NCBI GenBank assembly: GCA_009760855.2
Contig: WPIO01000155.1
Span: 237,501 to 299,500 of the forward strand
DNA length: 62,000 bases
Source of the DNA: Cristatella mucedo
Taxonomy: Eukaryota; Bryozoa; Phylactolaemata; Cristatellidae
Reading direction: 5' to 3'
Below the pieces are notes generated by a model that saw only the letters and a program-made list of their open reading frames with translations, was not told the origin of the DNA and made no database searches. Positions 61,957 to 62,000 of the stretch are shown piece by piece (the first letter of the stretch is position 1; each line of letters starts with the position of its first letter). Position numbers and translations under genes: made by a program.

Positions 61957-62000
61957 TTTAGCTAGGATTTAAGGTGCCTGATTGCACAGGCTGGTATACC
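61930..62000. repeat. 27-bp inverted repeat at the window edge
   Basis: 61930-61956 is the exact reverse complement of 61974-62000, with a 17-nt spacer. Both arms are LINE-A sequence, and the right arm may continue beyond the window. Confidence 0.92.

Overview
The window is nuclear DNA of an animal, probably an invertebrate. It shows spliced host exons with GT/AG junctions, tRNA-derived SINEs, L2/CR1-like non-LTR retrotransposons in many decayed copies, long simple-sequence tracts, and no operon-like gene packing. I cannot name the species. Almost every long open frame is either inside a simple repeat or is retrotransposon debris.

The one host gene I can identify is on the minus strand. It encodes the telomere-replication protein STN1 (OBFC1), the OB-fold plus double winged-helix subunit of the CST complex. 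Five exons can be joined in phase: 59340-59215, 44104-44024, 38426-38217, 37213-37005 and 33318-32647, the last ending in TGA. Together they give about 430 residues: most of the OB fold, a linker, and both C-terminal winged helices. The N-terminal exon is not seen and probably lies beyond the right end of the window. The gene covers at least 26.7 kb for about 1.3 kb of coding sequence, because its introns are filled with retroelements.

Four repeat families explain most of the rest; I name them locally. LINE-A is an L2/CR1-like element with an (ATT)n tail. Its 3' end carries a GCGCC..AGAGA..TCTCT..GGCGC stem-loop and its reverse transcriptase has a YADD box. LINE-B is a second non-LTR element ending in (TACATT)n; one nearly complete copy at 49.5-53.3 kb keeps recognisable endonuclease, RT and C-terminal regions. 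SINE-1 is a tRNA-derived SINE ending in a motif like 'aatcagctag'. SINE-2 is a tRNA-derived SINE whose 3' end is nearly the same as the LINE-A tail, which suggests that LINE-A machinery mobilised it.

Layout: 0-8 kb is mostly unique or simple sequence with scattered SINEs, a near-perfect hairpin (1970-2040), a long (GA)n tract and a 44-bp minisatellite. 8-17.4 kb holds several LINE-A copies and LINE-B fragments around CpG-rich unique DNA. 17.4-25.8 kb has SINEs, CpG-dense stretches and a 0.7-kb (GACA/GA)n tract. 25.8-31.9 kb holds LINE-A copies, one with a perfect 20-bp target duplication, and a LINE-B copy broken by two LINE-A insertions. 32.6-59.3 kb is STN1; its 15-kb first visible intron contains a deep retroelement nest (45.8-56.3 kb). 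The right end has simple repeats and two large inverted repeats, one with an (AT)n core and one ending at the window edge.
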